Positions 1 to 10,800 of a stretch of 64,000 nt of DNA are shown piece by piece. Source of the stretch: Clostridia bacterium (GTDB lineage: Bacteria; Bacillota; Clostridia; Christensenellales; Aristaeellaceae). The stretch covers positions 23,245 through 87,244 of the forward strand of contig JAFUOR010000008.1 in the NCBI GenBank assembly GCA_017481825.1, given 5' to 3'. The first letter of the stretch is position 1. Every line of letters begins with the position of its first letter. A program made the translations under genes and the position numbers. The notes below the pieces were generated by a model that worked only from the letters and a program-made list of their open reading frames with translations, was not told where the DNA came from and searched no databases.

Positions 1-62
1 TGCAGAGCTACAACTCCATAGCGACCAAGGCTTTCAATACACCTCTCAAGCATACTTCAACG
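1..62 (+). mobile_element. IS3-family transposase remnant (DDE core stub)
   Basis: Reading from base 2, the first codons encode LHSDQGFQYTSQAYF, which is the second-Asp block of the IS3-family OrfB integrase core. In intact IS3 proteins this block continues into a conserved SMSRRGN region and a DNAENFF block. Here the similarity stops at about base 62 and the frame runs into unrelated residues. It is therefore a broken end of an insertion sequence whose remainder, if any, lies left of the window. The match is made by eye on a single motif. Confidence 0.6.
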
Positions 63-310
63 CCCGCCTCTATTTCCGTGGCGGCGAGCTGACCCATCAC
101 CTTCAGGACAAGGCCGAGCTGCTGACCGACGAGGATATCAAGCAATTCCTGACCTATGTGTTCAGCTTCAGCCGGACGCAAAAGCTGGTCAGTGACATGC
201 TGGCAATTCGGCGCGGTGAGGCCGAGGGTACCGTGGAGGAACTGGTGCAGAGCGCCATGTCCGGGTACGGAAGGGCACCTTTCCGGGGCAACGATGGTCA
301 GACAAGCTGA
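2..310 (+). pseudogene. Chimeric reading frame: transposase stub fused to an unrecognised C-terminal tail
   Basis: The frame is open from base 2 to a TGA at 308-310. After the IS3-like first 20 residues it continues as an acidic, helical-looking stretch of about 80 residues (a segment reads LTDEDIKQFLTYVFSFSR). I do not recognise this second part. By position, just before an oriT-like region and a relaxase gene, it matches the place taken by a small mobilization-accessory protein (DUF3847-type) in the second element at 46.2 kb, but I see no clear sequence resemblance to that protein. The likely history is an IS insertion or deletion that removed the front of an accessory gene of the mobilizable element. 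Confidence 0.4.
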
Positions 311-311
311 C

Positions 312-480
312 CCCTCACTTTGTGAGGGCGCAATTATTCGTACGTCCCAAACAAATTGCGCTCTCCGAGGGCCACTGCGTGGTGCCCGAAGTCATCCGGC
401 AAGCCTGATGACTTCAACAGGGAGGCAAGCCTCCCTGCGCCGCCGGTGGCGTCTACCCACTGTTACAGCGCACGGCGCTG
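312..480 (+). repeat. Array of hairpins upstream of the relaxase gene; candidate oriT
   Basis: Consecutive inverted repeats are visible: CCCTCAC (312-318) with GTGAGGG (322-328); GCGCAATT (328-335) with AATTGCGC (354-361); an imperfect GGGC-CAC hairpin at 369-387; AAGTCATC (389-396) with GATGACTT (407-414); GGGAGG (420-425) with CCTCCC (430-435); and CAGCGC (466-471) with GCGCTG (475-480). The 8-bp repeat with an 18-base spacer is the kind of arm found beside a relaxase nick site. Similar architecture recurs before the second relaxase (46.43-46.66 kb). The nick site itself cannot be placed. Confidence 0.5.
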
Positions 481-493
481 AAGGAGGTGACCT

Positions 494-2116
494 ATGCCAT
501 GTCCCCATTATTCCATCTCCGTCGTCAGCCGGGGCAGCGGTCAGTCCGTCATGGCTGCCGCGTCCTACTGCCTTGGGCAGAAGCTCTATTCAGATCACGA
601 CGGCGAATGGAAATATCCCCACAGTAGCCCACAGCGTGTTCGCTACATAGAGGTTATGCTGCCGCCTAACGCTCCGGCAGAGTACGCCGATCGACAGGCT
701 CTGTGGAACGCTGTTGATGAAGCAGAGAAACGTGCTGACGCGCAGACTGCCCGACGGTTTGTCATCACCCTGCCAAAGGAGCTGACTTATGAGCAAAACC
801 TTTCGCTGATCCGTGCCTATTGTCAGGAGCAATTTGTCTCCAAGGGCATGATTTGCGATCTGTATTATCACGATGAGCACGACGGGAATCCCCACGTGCA
901 TCTGCTGGTAACCATGCGTGCAATGGACGAGCAAGGTCGCTGGCTACCCAAGACAAGGACGGCTTATGTGCTGGATGAGAACGGTGAGCGTATCCGCGGC
1001 ACTACTGGCAGATGGCTCCGTGAACGCATCGAGACCGTTGATTGGAATGACCAGAAATACGCCGAGATCTGGCGGCATGAATGGGAAGTTGCGCAGAACA
1101 AAGCACTGGAAGACGCTGGACGACCTGAACGAATTGATATGCGATCCTATGAGCGTCAAGGCATCACTGACCTTGAACCGCAGATTCATCTCGGCCCGGA
1201 AGCAGCTTCGTTGGAGCGCAAAGGCATCCCCACGACACGCGGTGAGCGCAACCGGGAGTTCAAGCGCGTGAATGTCCTCATCGCCAGTTTGCAGAAGACC
1301 ATTGCTGCTTTGTGCGAGTGGCTGCAGGGCATTAAGGAAACGCTGTCTCGGCACGAAACCATCTCCAATCCGGACAATTACAACCTTGGTGAAGTGCTTC
1401 TCAGCTATCTGTAACTGCGCAAGGCTGACCGGGAGTTCTGGGCACACCGGGCGCAGACAAGAGCCTCGCTGAAGGACTTGCAGGCTGTCAGCAATGCCGT
1501 CACCTTCCTGCGTGAAAAGGATATTACCACGGTGCATGAGCTTGGTGCATACCTCACTCGCACCGGCGCGCACATGAATGAATTGCGCAGTGTTGTACGC
1601 GGCAAAGAGCAGCACATCCGTGACATCGATGCTTTGCTGGCTGCTGACAAGACGATCCATGACTTGCAGCCTATACATGACGAGTACAGTGCCATCTGTT
1701 GGAAGGGTGCTAAGGAACGCTTCACTACCGCCCATGCTGACGAGCTGGAACAGTACAAGAAAGCCCAGCGGCTGCTCCATAAGTTTGGCCTGTCCCATCC
1801 GATTGACAGCAAGCTGCTGCGGACAGAGAAGGCACAACTTGAGAACGAAGTTGAAGCACTGCGTCCAGATGTGGATACTGTGCAGGTTGAACTGGATGAA
1901 CTGAAGACCGTACGCTATTGGGTGCGCAAGGTCGTTCCGGAAGCGCTGCCCAGCCGTACCGAAAGCGGCGCAGTCTCTCTGCGGAACACCATGGAGGAAA
2001 CTCAGAATACGAATGAGCTGGAAAGTCTGCTGGATCGCACAGCAAAACAAGCTATTTCACCTCAGCAAGAGGAAGGCCATCGAGCAGCATACCACCAGCG
2101 CAACAAAACCCTATAA
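494..2116 (+). pseudogene. mobA: MobA/MobL-family relaxase, interrupted by an in-frame TAA
   Basis: The product would nick oriT and pilot the single strand during mobilization. It has a strong RBS (AAGGAGGTGA, 481-490) before ATG 494, an N-terminal VSRGSGQSVMAAASY block, and the metal-binding HxxxHVHLL-type motif (HDGNPHVHLLVTMR, about residues 130-143) of the MobA/MobL superfamily. A TAA at 1412-1414 ends the frame after 306 residues. The same frame then continues to 2116 with a helical, charged tail that looks like normal relaxase C-terminus. The sequence around the stop (LLSYL-stop-LRKADREFW) fits a single CAA-to-TAA change. The catalytic half could still be made; the full-length protein cannot without readthrough. 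Confidence 0.8.
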
Positions 2117-2121
2117 CACAG

Positions 2122-2161
2122 CCCCGTCATCCACATTTGACAGATGGCGGGTCTGCTTTTA
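2122..2161 (+). terminator. Probable terminator after the relaxase gene
   Basis: CCCGTCATC pairs with GATGGCGGG (one G-T wobble) and is followed by TCTGCTTTTACC. It lies a few bases after the relaxase stop. Confidence 0.45.
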
Positions 2162-2229
2162 CCCCGGATTATTGTACCATACATATTGACAGCCAACTCA
2201 TATTCATCCCGCAGAAAAGGATGTGATGA

Positions 2230-3139
<910 letters not shown>

Positions 3140-3244
3140 GTTCACAATCCTCCCGTGTTGCGGTGTTCTCTGCGTAAATGGCCCATGAGAGCATGCGTGC
3201 ACAAAGCTCCTGCCATCACAGCGGGCTGCCGGTGCCGATGCTTT

Positions 3245-3290
3245 GAAAAAACAGGCGAATCGCCGGAATGCACCCGCTGATTCGCCTGTT
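3245..3290 (-). terminator. Rho-independent terminator of the LacI-family gene
   Basis: AACAGGCGAATC (3250-3261) pairs perfectly with GATTCGCCTGTT (3279-3290). Read on the minus strand, the stem is followed by a run of six T. Confidence 0.8.
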
Positions 3291-3314
3291 TGCATTATCA
3301 TTTCTGCCGTCCGG

Positions 3315-4328
3315 TCACTTGACCTTCACGGAATCGCGCATCACGACGCTCACGCCGATCTCCGTCTTGATGGCGCAGGGCATATCGCTGGCCACCAGGG
3401 AGAGCAGGGTGCGGATGACCGTCACGCCCAGATCCTTGCGGAAGACGCGGATCGTGCTCAGCTGCGGGGTGCAGGCCAGGCAGACGGAGGTATCATCCAT
3501 GCCGATCATGGAGACGTCCTCCGGGATGCGGTAGCCCGCCTCGGTGATGGCGCGCATGCAGCCGATGGCCATCAGGTCATTGCCTGCAAAGAAGGCCTCC
3601 GGCATGTAGCCGCGCTCCTGGATCAGCTGCTTCATATCCTCATAGGCGCCGGAGATCGAGGGGCGCACATGCCAGATCTGATCATCCCGCAGCGTCAGGC
3701 CGTGCTGGGCGAGGCCGGTGCGCAGGCCGGTCATGCGGTCGGTCATGTTGCTGAAGGCCACGCTGCTGGAGATGTGCTCAATCTGGCGGTGGCCGGCGTT
3801 GTAAAGCGCCAGCGCGGCCTGATAGCCGGCCTCCACATTGTTCATGACAACGGCGTGAACCTTTTCGAAGCGGAAGATATTGTCCAGCACCACCAGCGGG
3901 GAATGGAAGTTGGCAAACTGACGCAGCTCGCCGGCGTTCATTTCCGTGCCCAGCAGGATGATGCCTGCGCATTCCTCCTTGGCGAAGAAACGGATCTGCT
4001 CGGCACAGTCCGCATCCTCCCGGGCATGCAGGTGGCTGATCAGCAGCTCCAGGCCGACCTGCTTGCACTCCATCTGGATGCTTTCGGTCAGCTCGGCAAA
4101 AAAGGGCGTATCGTCCACAACCATGCCGTGGGATTTATAGATGATCAGACGCACGTGCTGGCTGGCCTTGCGGGCCTCCTTGCTGGTCTGATAACCCATC
4201 TGACGGGCGAGGCTGATGATCTGCTCCTGCACCGCCTTGCTGACGCCGCCGCGTCCGTTGAGCGCATTGCTCACCGTTGCCGGGGACACATTGGCGCGCT
4301 TGGCAATATCTCGTATTCTTGGTTTCAC
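3315..4328 (-). CDS. LacI-family transcriptional regulator
   Basis: This 337-residue protein has the usual family length. Residues 1-25 (MKPRIRDIAKRANVSPATVSNALNGRGG) are the LacI helix-turn-helix and hinge start, followed by a periplasmic-binding-protein-like sensor domain (VVLDN, FFAGNDLMAIGCMRAITEAG, ISMIGMDDT-like block near residue 270). The start codon is GTG at 4328, preceded by GGAAGG. It has its own promoter (4375-4402) and terminator and lies downstream of the leftward glycosidase arm. The most likely role is ligand-responsive control of the divergent sugar operons, where a LacI-type palindrome (AAACGTTT, 11208-11215) sits just after the rightward promoter. The inducer is unknown. 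Confidence 0.9.
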   Translation of the reverse strand: MKPRIRDIAKRANVSPATVSNALNGRGGVSKAVQEQIISLARQMGYQTSKEARKASQHVRLIIYKSHGMVVDDTPFFAELTESIQMECKQVGLELLISHLHAREDADCAEQIRFFAKEECAGIILLGTEMNAGELRQFANFHSPLVVLDNIFRFEKVHAVVMNNVEAGYQAALALYNAGHRQIEHISSSVAFSNMTDRMTGLRTGLAQHGLTLRDDQIWHVRPSISGAYEDMKQLIQERGYMPEAFFAGNDLMAIGCMRAITEAGYRIPEDVSMIGMDDTSVCLACTPQLSTIRVFRKDLGVTVIRTLLSLVASDMPCAIKTEIGVSVVMRDSVKVK

Positions 4329-4374
4329 GTCTGCTGCCTTCCTTTTCCCTGTTGGAATAAATCTCCAAGCATCT

Positions 4375-4402
4375 ATTATACACGCAAAACTGGATTCGTC
4401 AA
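4375..4402 (-). promoter_or_regulatory. Sigma-A promoter of the LacI-family gene
   Basis: On the minus strand TTGACG (4397-4402) is followed after 16 bases by TATAAT (4375-4380), about 45 bases before the GTG start. Confidence 0.7.
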
Positions 4403-4456
4403 ATGCTTTGCGGCCTTTCGATGCAGATGAAATAACATTTGGTGTTCATTTCCGGC

Positions 4457-5500
4457 TTATTCGGGGCTGACCTCACAGGCTGCGTCAAACATCGCGCGGA
4501 TGTTTGCGGCCGGGATATCCGGCAGGATGGCCTCGTGGCTGGGAGAGATGATCAGGCCCGTGGGGAAGAGCCTGCGCAGCTCACGGACGCGCTGGCGGAC
4601 CTCCTCCGGCGTGCCGTTGACCAGCAGCTGCTGGGTGTCCACGCCGCCGCAGAAGGAAACCTGCCCGGCAAAGCGTGCCTGCAGGGACTCAGCGTCCATG
4701 CCGGCGGCCAGTGCCTGGATGGGATGGATGGCGTCCACGCCCGCTTCGATCAGGTCAGGAATGATCGCGTCAATGGAGCCGCAGGAATGGTAGATGACCT
4801 TCAGCCCATGGGCGTGGGCCTGATCCACCAGCTCCTTGCAGCCGGGGATGACGAACTTGCGCACCAGCTCGGGCGAGAGCATCAGTCCGCGCTGGCTGCC
4901 CATGTCGTTGCCGATGAGCACTGCATGTATCTTGCCCTCGACGGCCTTGTAGAACATTTCGTTGGCTTCCAGATAGAAGTCCAGGATCTTGCGGTTGACC
5001 GCCTCGACAATCTCCGGGTTGACCAGCATGTTGATCAGCGCCGTTTCCATGCCGAAGGCCGCACAGGTATCCTGGAAGTGGGCGGACCACATCACGCCGA
5101 TGACGGCGCTGCCCTCGGGGATATCGTCAAACATGTGCTCGCACTCTTCCAGGTGCATGCCCTTCTTGGGGTCCGGCCACTGGAAGAAATCAAGATCCTC
5201 CAGCTCCTCGGCGTCCTTGAAGCAGCCGTCCGCCGTCAGGGTGCGGTTCTGCGCGTCCACATCGCCCTTGCCGTACCAGTCAAAGGCGGCGTAGATGGCT
5301 TTGGCCTCCTCGGTGTGATAGGGAGGCTCCACGGCGTAGATATCCTCCTGTACGGCATGCTTGAGCGCGTGCAGGCTCTCTACGCCGTATTCCTTGAACA
5401 GCCCCGGCAGGGAGGCCGGATCCGGCATGCCCAGCCAGGTGGCGGGGCGGTCTACTGGCTTGCGCTCGATGGTTGCATAAAAGCGTTCCAGACTATTCAT
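4457..5500 (-). CDS. UroD/MtaA-superfamily protein, probable zinc-dependent methyltransferase
   Basis: The 347-residue protein belongs to the uroporphyrinogen decarboxylase superfamily. Start 5500 is chosen for AAAGGAG eight bases upstream. The C-terminal half has YHSCGSIDAIIPDLIEAGVD and later SFCGGVDTQ, giving the H-x-C and distal C pattern of the MtaA/methylcobamide methyltransferase branch rather than a heme-pathway decarboxylase. It follows the GH140-like gene by 20 bases at the end of a glycosidase operon, a place with no heme or corrinoid synthesis genes. I infer a one-carbon or demethylation role on a methylated sugar or related metabolite, but no corrinoid partner protein is encoded nearby. 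Substrate is unknown. Confidence 0.75.
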   Translation of the reverse strand: MNSLERFYATIERKPVDRPATWLGMPDPASLPGLFKEYGVESLHALKHAVQEDIYAVEPPYHTEEAKAIYAAFDWYGKGDVDAQNRTLTADGCFKDAEELEDLDFFQWPDPKKGMHLEECEHMFDDIPEGSAVIGVMWSAHFQDTCAAFGMETALINMLVNPEIVEAVNRKILDFYLEANEMFYKAVEGKIHAVLIGNDMGSQRGLMLSPELVRKFVIPGCKELVDQAHAHGLKVIYHSCGSIDAIIPDLIEAGVDAIHPIQALAAGMDAESLQARFAGQVSFCGGVDTQQLLVNGTPEEVRQRVRELRRLFPTGLIISPSHEAILPDIPAANIRAMFDAACEVSPE

Positions 5501-5520
5501 ATGTTGATCTCCTTTCGCGA

Positions 5521-6825
5521 TCACCAGGTGAACATGAGCACCCAGTCATTCTGGCCGCAGAGACGGTCGGGGGGCGTGAGGGTGAGCTTTTCCATCCGCT
5601 CGACCGGGCCGAAGCAGCTCTTGCCGCCGGATACCGGGTCGAACCACCAGCCAGTGACGCCCTCAGGCAGCAGTGCCGTGTTGACGGAGAGGGGCTTGCC
5701 GGTGTAGGTGTACACGCACAGCGCCCTGGAGGTGCGCAGCGCCAGGTTGTAATCGTACTTTTCGCCATCATTGTCCACCAGATAATCCTGCGCGGGCACG
5801 CCGGACTGCCAGTCGATGCTCTCCATCAGGGCCCTGGCGTGGGTCACGTGCATGCTGCCGTGATGATGCAGGGCCTCCTGCCAGACCTCCTTGACGCCGT
5901 AAGCGCCCTTCTCCACGCCGCGCCAGAACTGCATGATGGAGTTGCTGCCGTAGGTGAAGCCGCAGGCGCCCGCCATCAGGGACCAGTAGGCGTACCGGCG
6001 GACGTCGCAGGCCTGCCAGTAGGGCTGGGAGGGATCGTGCAGGCCCTGGGGGATCAGCTCGTAGCTGGGCTCGCCGTCCAGGACGGGCTTGGCGGGCGTC
6101 AGCGCCCGGTCGTGCTGGACATACTTGAAGTTGTCCTCGCCGACGAAGGTTTCCGCATCCACCTTGTCGTCCCACTGGTTCAGGCGGAGCTGGTCGTAGC
6201 GGCGATGGCCGGACTGGAACATGTTGAAGTCCAGCCACTCTTCCTCATGGAACCACTGGGAGGAGGAGCAGCGCCCGAAGGGATGGTAGCCGATCAGATG
6301 GCCGGGGCACTTGGCACGCAGGCAGTTGCCGATGCGCTTGTAATCCTCCGGTGCAGCGGAGCCGCGCTCATCGCCGCCCACCAGCCACAGCACGTTTTCG
6401 CAGTCCGCAAAATGTCCGGCCAGGAAATCGGTGTACACATCGATCTTGTCGCCGGCCAGCGCGCCGCCGGACACGAAGTTGCCCCAGCTGGGCAGCAGCG
6501 CCATGAAGATACCCCGCTGGGCAGCAGCGTCCACGACGCGGCGGGCCAGGGACCAGAAGGCGTCCGGGGTGGTATCGGGGTTGGGACGGGCGAAATCATC
6601 GTCGATCAGTGCGGGGGAGCCGTACCGGTTGGTATAGTGATTCTTGTGGACCAGCGTCATCTGGATCACGTTGAAGCCCTTGGCAGCGCGGTTGTCCAGG
6701 TAAACCAGAGCCTCCTCGAAGGTCAGCTTCTCCAGCAGAAGCCATGCCGTATCGCCCAGCCAGAAGAAGGGCTTGCCGTCCAGGCTGAAATGGCGCTTGT
6801 TTTCAGAAAGCGTCAGTCTCATCAT
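5521..6825 (-). CDS. GH140-like glycosidase (DUF4038; apiosidase family)
   Basis: The 434-residue protein starts at ATG 6825, after AAAGGATGG. The N-terminus has the DUF4038 signature FFWLGDTAWLLLEKLTFEEA and AAKGFNVIQM, the middle has WLVGGDERG, and later DGEPSYELIP; the two acidic residues in the last two motifs correspond to the catalytic pair of GH140. Characterised GH140 enzymes release D-apiose from rhamnogalacturonan-II side chains. No signal peptide is present, so it should act on imported oligosaccharides. It lies between the GH43-like and UroD-like genes in one leftward operon. Related DUF4038 proteins of unknown activity exist, so apiosidase activity is an inference. Confidence 0.8.
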   Translation of the reverse strand: MMRLTLSENKRHFSLDGKPFFWLGDTAWLLLEKLTFEEALVYLDNRAAKGFNVIQMTLVHKNHYTNRYGSPALIDDDFARPNPDTTPDAFWSLARRVVDAAAQRGIFMALLPSWGNFVSGGALAGDKIDVYTDFLAGHFADCENVLWLVGGDERGSAAPEDYKRIGNCLRAKCPGHLIGYHPFGRCSSSQWFHEEEWLDFNMFQSGHRRYDQLRLNQWDDKVDAETFVGEDNFKYVQHDRALTPAKPVLDGEPSYELIPQGLHDPSQPYWQACDVRRYAYWSLMAGACGFTYGSNSIMQFWRGVEKGAYGVKEVWQEALHHHGSMHVTHARALMESIDWQSGVPAQDYLVDNDGEKYDYNLALRTSRALCVYTYTGKPLSVNTALLPEGVTGWWFDPVSGGKSCFGPVERMEKLTLTPPDRLCGQNDWVLMFTW

Positions 6826-6844
6826 CGTTCCATCCTTTCTGTGG

Positions 6845-7855
6845 TCACTTTGTCCAGGGGATATCCCGGGCAACGGTGATGCAGCGGTGCTCCGGTGAAT
6901 AGGGCGCGGTCGCGTCCGCCTCGGTGGCGGGCCGGCAGCCGCAGTAGAAATGATACAGCGCGCCGTCCGCATAGATCATGCCGGGCTTATGGGCGTGGAT
7001 CTGATCCACGGACTTACGGGTGCCGATGGTCAGGATCGGGATGGGGAATTTGCGCCAGGTGACCAGATCGTCACTGACGGCCAGGCCCTCGCAGGCGGAG
7101 AGATTGCCCAGTCCGTAGTAGAACATGACCCACTGGTTTGCCCGGGTGTCTCGGAACACCGCCGGATCGGAAGCAAAGACGCTGTCCCAGGCGCCGGGGG
7201 CGACGGGCAGCACGGGATTCCCCGGATGGCGCGTCCAGGTGCGGAGATCGGTGGAGGTGGCAAAGCCGGTCTGCTCCACCCAGCCCCGTTCGGTTTCGTC
7301 GGTTTTGGCGTTGTAGAACATGTAGAAGGTGCCCTCATGCTCCATCAGCCAGCCCTTGTACAGACCGCCGTGTTCCCAGGCGGCGCCGTCCTTCCAGGAC
7401 AGCACCGGTTCGCCCAGGAAGTGCCAGTCCAGCAGGTTTTCATCCTCCGTCCAGGCCAGGCCGATTTCCGCTGCGCCGGCTTCATAGCCGGTGTTGGGAT
7501 AGGAATGATACAGCAGCCAGTATTTGCCGAAGGCCTTCTTCAGCCTGCGCTGGCCGAAGAGGTCGTTCTCCATCAGCACGCTGGTGCCGGCCATGCCGAC
7601 CTTGTCCCAGTCCATATTGCTGCCGCGGCGCAGGATGATGCCCAGCTTCTCCCAGTTCACCAGGTCATCGGAGACGGCCAGGCCGGTCTGATAGCCCGTG
7701 CCGTCAAAGCCGACGAAGAGCATGTAGTACCGTCCGTTGTGCCAGAAGGGGGTGGGGCAGTCCACCGCGTTGCGGTCGAAGCGGCCTTCGACGCCGGTGC
7801 CTGCAATGACGGGCTTGCCGTACTTATAGGGCGTCAGCAGATGCTCGATGTTCAT
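6845..7855 (-). CDS. GH43-like five-bladed beta-propeller glycosidase
   Basis: The 336-residue protein begins with ATG 7855, whose A is shared with the TGA of the upstream GH106-like gene, so the two are translationally coupled. Repeated blade motifs are visible: DCPTPFWHNGRYYMLFVG, SDDLVNWEK, GTFYMFYNAKTDE, TSTDLRTWTRHPGNPVL and SDPAVFRD. Spaced aspartates and a glutamate are compatible with the GH43/GH130/GH117 propeller clan. There is no secretion signal. Typical GH43 substrates are arabinofuranosides, xylosides and galactosides; the operon suggests a side-chain sugar. I cannot separate GH43 from neighbouring propeller families by eye. Confidence 0.7.
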   Translation of the reverse strand: MNIEHLLTPYKYGKPVIAGTGVEGRFDRNAVDCPTPFWHNGRYYMLFVGFDGTGYQTGLAVSDDLVNWEKLGIILRRGSNMDWDKVGMAGTSVLMENDLFGQRRLKKAFGKYWLLYHSYPNTGYEAGAAEIGLAWTEDENLLDWHFLGEPVLSWKDGAAWEHGGLYKGWLMEHEGTFYMFYNAKTDETERGWVEQTGFATSTDLRTWTRHPGNPVLPVAPGAWDSVFASDPAVFRDTRANQWVMFYYGLGNLSACEGLAVSDDLVTWRKFPIPILTIGTRKSVDQIHAHKPGMIYADGALYHFYCGCRPATEADATAPYSPEHRCITVARDIPWTK

Positions 7856-10800
7856 CAGCAGTCCTCCATCCATTCAATCGGCGAGAGAATGCCGCTGGGA
7901 CGCGTCAGGTAGCAGTCCGTCCATTCGTCGCCGGTGGTGCGGTAGGCCTCGGGGCCGTACCACTTGTAGTTGGGGTTGGCGTTGTGCAGCGTGCCGAAGC
8001 CATTGTAGCGGCTGCCGTAGGCGGTGACCTCAAGGTGATGGACGCCCTGCTTCATCGCGGGCAGCGGCAGGCGGTAGGGGGACCAGCCGATATGGCCCAG
8101 CTCCTCACCGTCCAGCCTGACGGAGGCCACCGGCGCTGCCATATGGGGGATGTGGAGATAGGTCCGGGGCCGGTCGGCCTCGCAGGTCAGATCAAAATGA
8201 TAGGTGACGTTGCCCGTATAGAAGGGGAGGCCCTGACGGGTCAGATCGTCCAGCACGATACGGCGGGGCGCATCGGTCAGCAGGAGCTGCTGTCCGGCAA
8301 CCTCCACGCCGAAGTCGCCCAGAACATAGAGGCATTCCAGATTGGTGCGGCGGGTCAGAGGAACATCCAGGGTCAGGATGTTCTCGCCGGGCTGCACCGG
8401 CGGCAGAGTCAGCGTCCGGATGGCCTCGTCCACATAATAACCCACGGGGGTGGTATCCACCTTCGTGCCGTTGAGGCGGATGACGGCGTTCTCCGGCTGC
8501 TCCACTGCCAGCAGCAGCCCCTTGAATTCCTGATCGGCCTGGAAGCGGCAGCGCAGATGCGCCGTATGTGCCGCAGGCTCCTCAGGGGTCATCCAGGGCT
8601 GCACCTGGTCGCCGTTGCGGATGGGCAGGCCGGCCTTGACGCGCATCGCGTTGTCTGCGCGCAGCACATCGTCTGCGAGCTGCCAGGGCTCGTCATCCAG
8701 CGCGTATTCAAAGCGATCCAGCAGCAGCGCGTTGGACTCATCCAGCTCAAAGGAGGCGGGTTCTGCCAGCTTCATGAAGGTGCGGGGCCTGGCGGGCATG
8801 GGAGCGGGCTTGCAGCAGGCGCCGGGCGTGAGCCGCAGCAGCAGGCTGTCCTGCGCCTCGCAGGGCCAGAGGAATGTCGTCCAGCCCTGTTCCTGCGTGC
8901 CGCCCAGGGGCTCGATGGAGCCGTCCAGGGCATTCAGGCGCTCCAGCTGCCACAGGCCCCGAAGCTTGACGCGGTACACGCGGGGGCGGGAAGGGATCTC
9001 ATCCCGCACATGGCAGATGAAGATCGTTTTGGCCTCGCCGTCCTGGCGGAGCTGGTAGAACAGATTGTCCGCCAGCCGGCCGGTCTGATGATTACGGATT
9101 TCCAGATCCCGCTGATCCTGCAGGGCGGTGAGCAGGTCGTAGCGCTCCATCGGCAGCCGGAGGGAAGCTTCTGCCAGGCGCGCGGGCTCGCCAGAGGGCA
9201 TGCCGTCCATCAGCACGGGCGCATCGCCCAGGAAGATCAGCTTGCCGCCGGCTTGACGGAAGGCTTCCAGGCGCTGAAGGGTGCTCTCCCGCAGGGTGAT
9301 CATCGGCGGGACGATCACTGCGTCGTAGGCGCACTGGCCCACCCGGAGGGGACAGCTGCCGGCTTCGCACAGCCCGGGCAGCATGGATTCGGACAGATAA
9401 TCGAAGTCAATGCCGCCGTAGAGCAGCCACTGGGCCAGCATCTCGAACTGCTCATCCAGCTGTTCGCGGCGCATCTGCGTCTGGTCGTTGGGGCCGAAGC
9501 AGAGCCAGAAGGATTCAATGGGGTGCACCACAGCGACCCGGGTGACGGGCTTGCCCCGCGTCAGAACCGTGTTCAGGCGGGAGAAATAGTCCTCCAGCCA
9601 GGAATACTGCTCCCACCAGGGGGATTGCCAGCCGATGGCTGCGGGCCAGTCGCGCTTGGCCTCGCCGCCCATGGACATGTAGGCCAGGTGATGCACGCGG
9701 GTGGTGACGCCCAGCGCAGCCAGCCAGTCGCCCTGCAGCTTGTGGTCGCGGAAGGACACGTCCCATTCCAGCACGCCGTACAGCTCGCAGACCAGACCCT
9801 CCCGGCCCATCTGCCTGCGGACGCTTTCGGCCTGCTTGGCGGTGGTCAGCTCCAGCTGGCTGCAGAGGATGTCGATGCCCGGCAGCTGCTGGGCCCGGTA
9901 GTGGCGCATGGTTTCTCCCAGCGCCAGCGTCTGGGAGAACAGGGTGCGCTCGGACAGGAAATGGCCGGTATAGGCAAGGTTGTGCTTTTCGCACCAGGTG
10001 CCGATGCGGTCGCCGTAGGCTGCGGCGAAGCGCTCCGTCACATGCTCATGATAATGGTAGCGATGGATGCTGTAGCCCTGGGGCAGCTCCCAGATCAGCT
10101 CCGGCAGGATGTCCAGCAGGCTCACGCCGTAGGCCGCGCGGAAACTGTCATCCATGTCGTCTGTATAGGCAAGGGTGGCATTCGTACCACCGGCTGCATT
10201 GGGAAGGGTGTGCTTGCCCTTCATATGGGGCTCGTCGGTGAAGATGGCGGGAACGGACTGGCCGATATGCTCGCCCAGCGCAGCGGCGTATCTGGCGTGG
10301 GTGACCTCCAGGAAGCGGTCCACCGCCTCGGGGTTGAACACATCCAGATAGGTCGCGCCGTTGAACCAGGGGCTTTCCGCCATCAGCTCCACATAGGCGT
10401 GCCACTGGCCGCCGCTCTCCCTGCGCGCATAGCGGGCAAGGCGCCCGTCCTCCAGGTCGATGTCATAGCTGCACAGGTAGTAGCCGGCGGGCTTGAGCCC
10501 CTGCTCCACCTGCGCGCAGAACTCCGCATGGCTGCGGCAGAAGTGATCCCTGCGGCTCTGTGTCAGCACGATGTAGCGCGCACGGTAGCGCACGTCGCGG
10601 GTGACGATGCCGCCCGCAGGGCCGGAGGGGAAGCGCTCCTCATCGTAGAGCCAGCAGCTCATATTGTTCAGCCGGAGGGTTTCCTCGGCGCAGTTGACCA
10701 GATCCATGTAAGCCTCGGAGAGGTACTCCGTGTCCAGGCCGGTGCGGGGGTGGATCATCGCGCCGCCCATGCCCATCCTGTGGAAGCAGCCGATCTGGGA

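Noticed and set aside
1412-1414. Programmed stop-codon readthrough or selenocysteine/pyrrolysine in relaxase 1
   Set aside because: The codon is TAA, not TGA or TAG, and no recoding hairpin follows immediately; a nonsense mutation is simpler.
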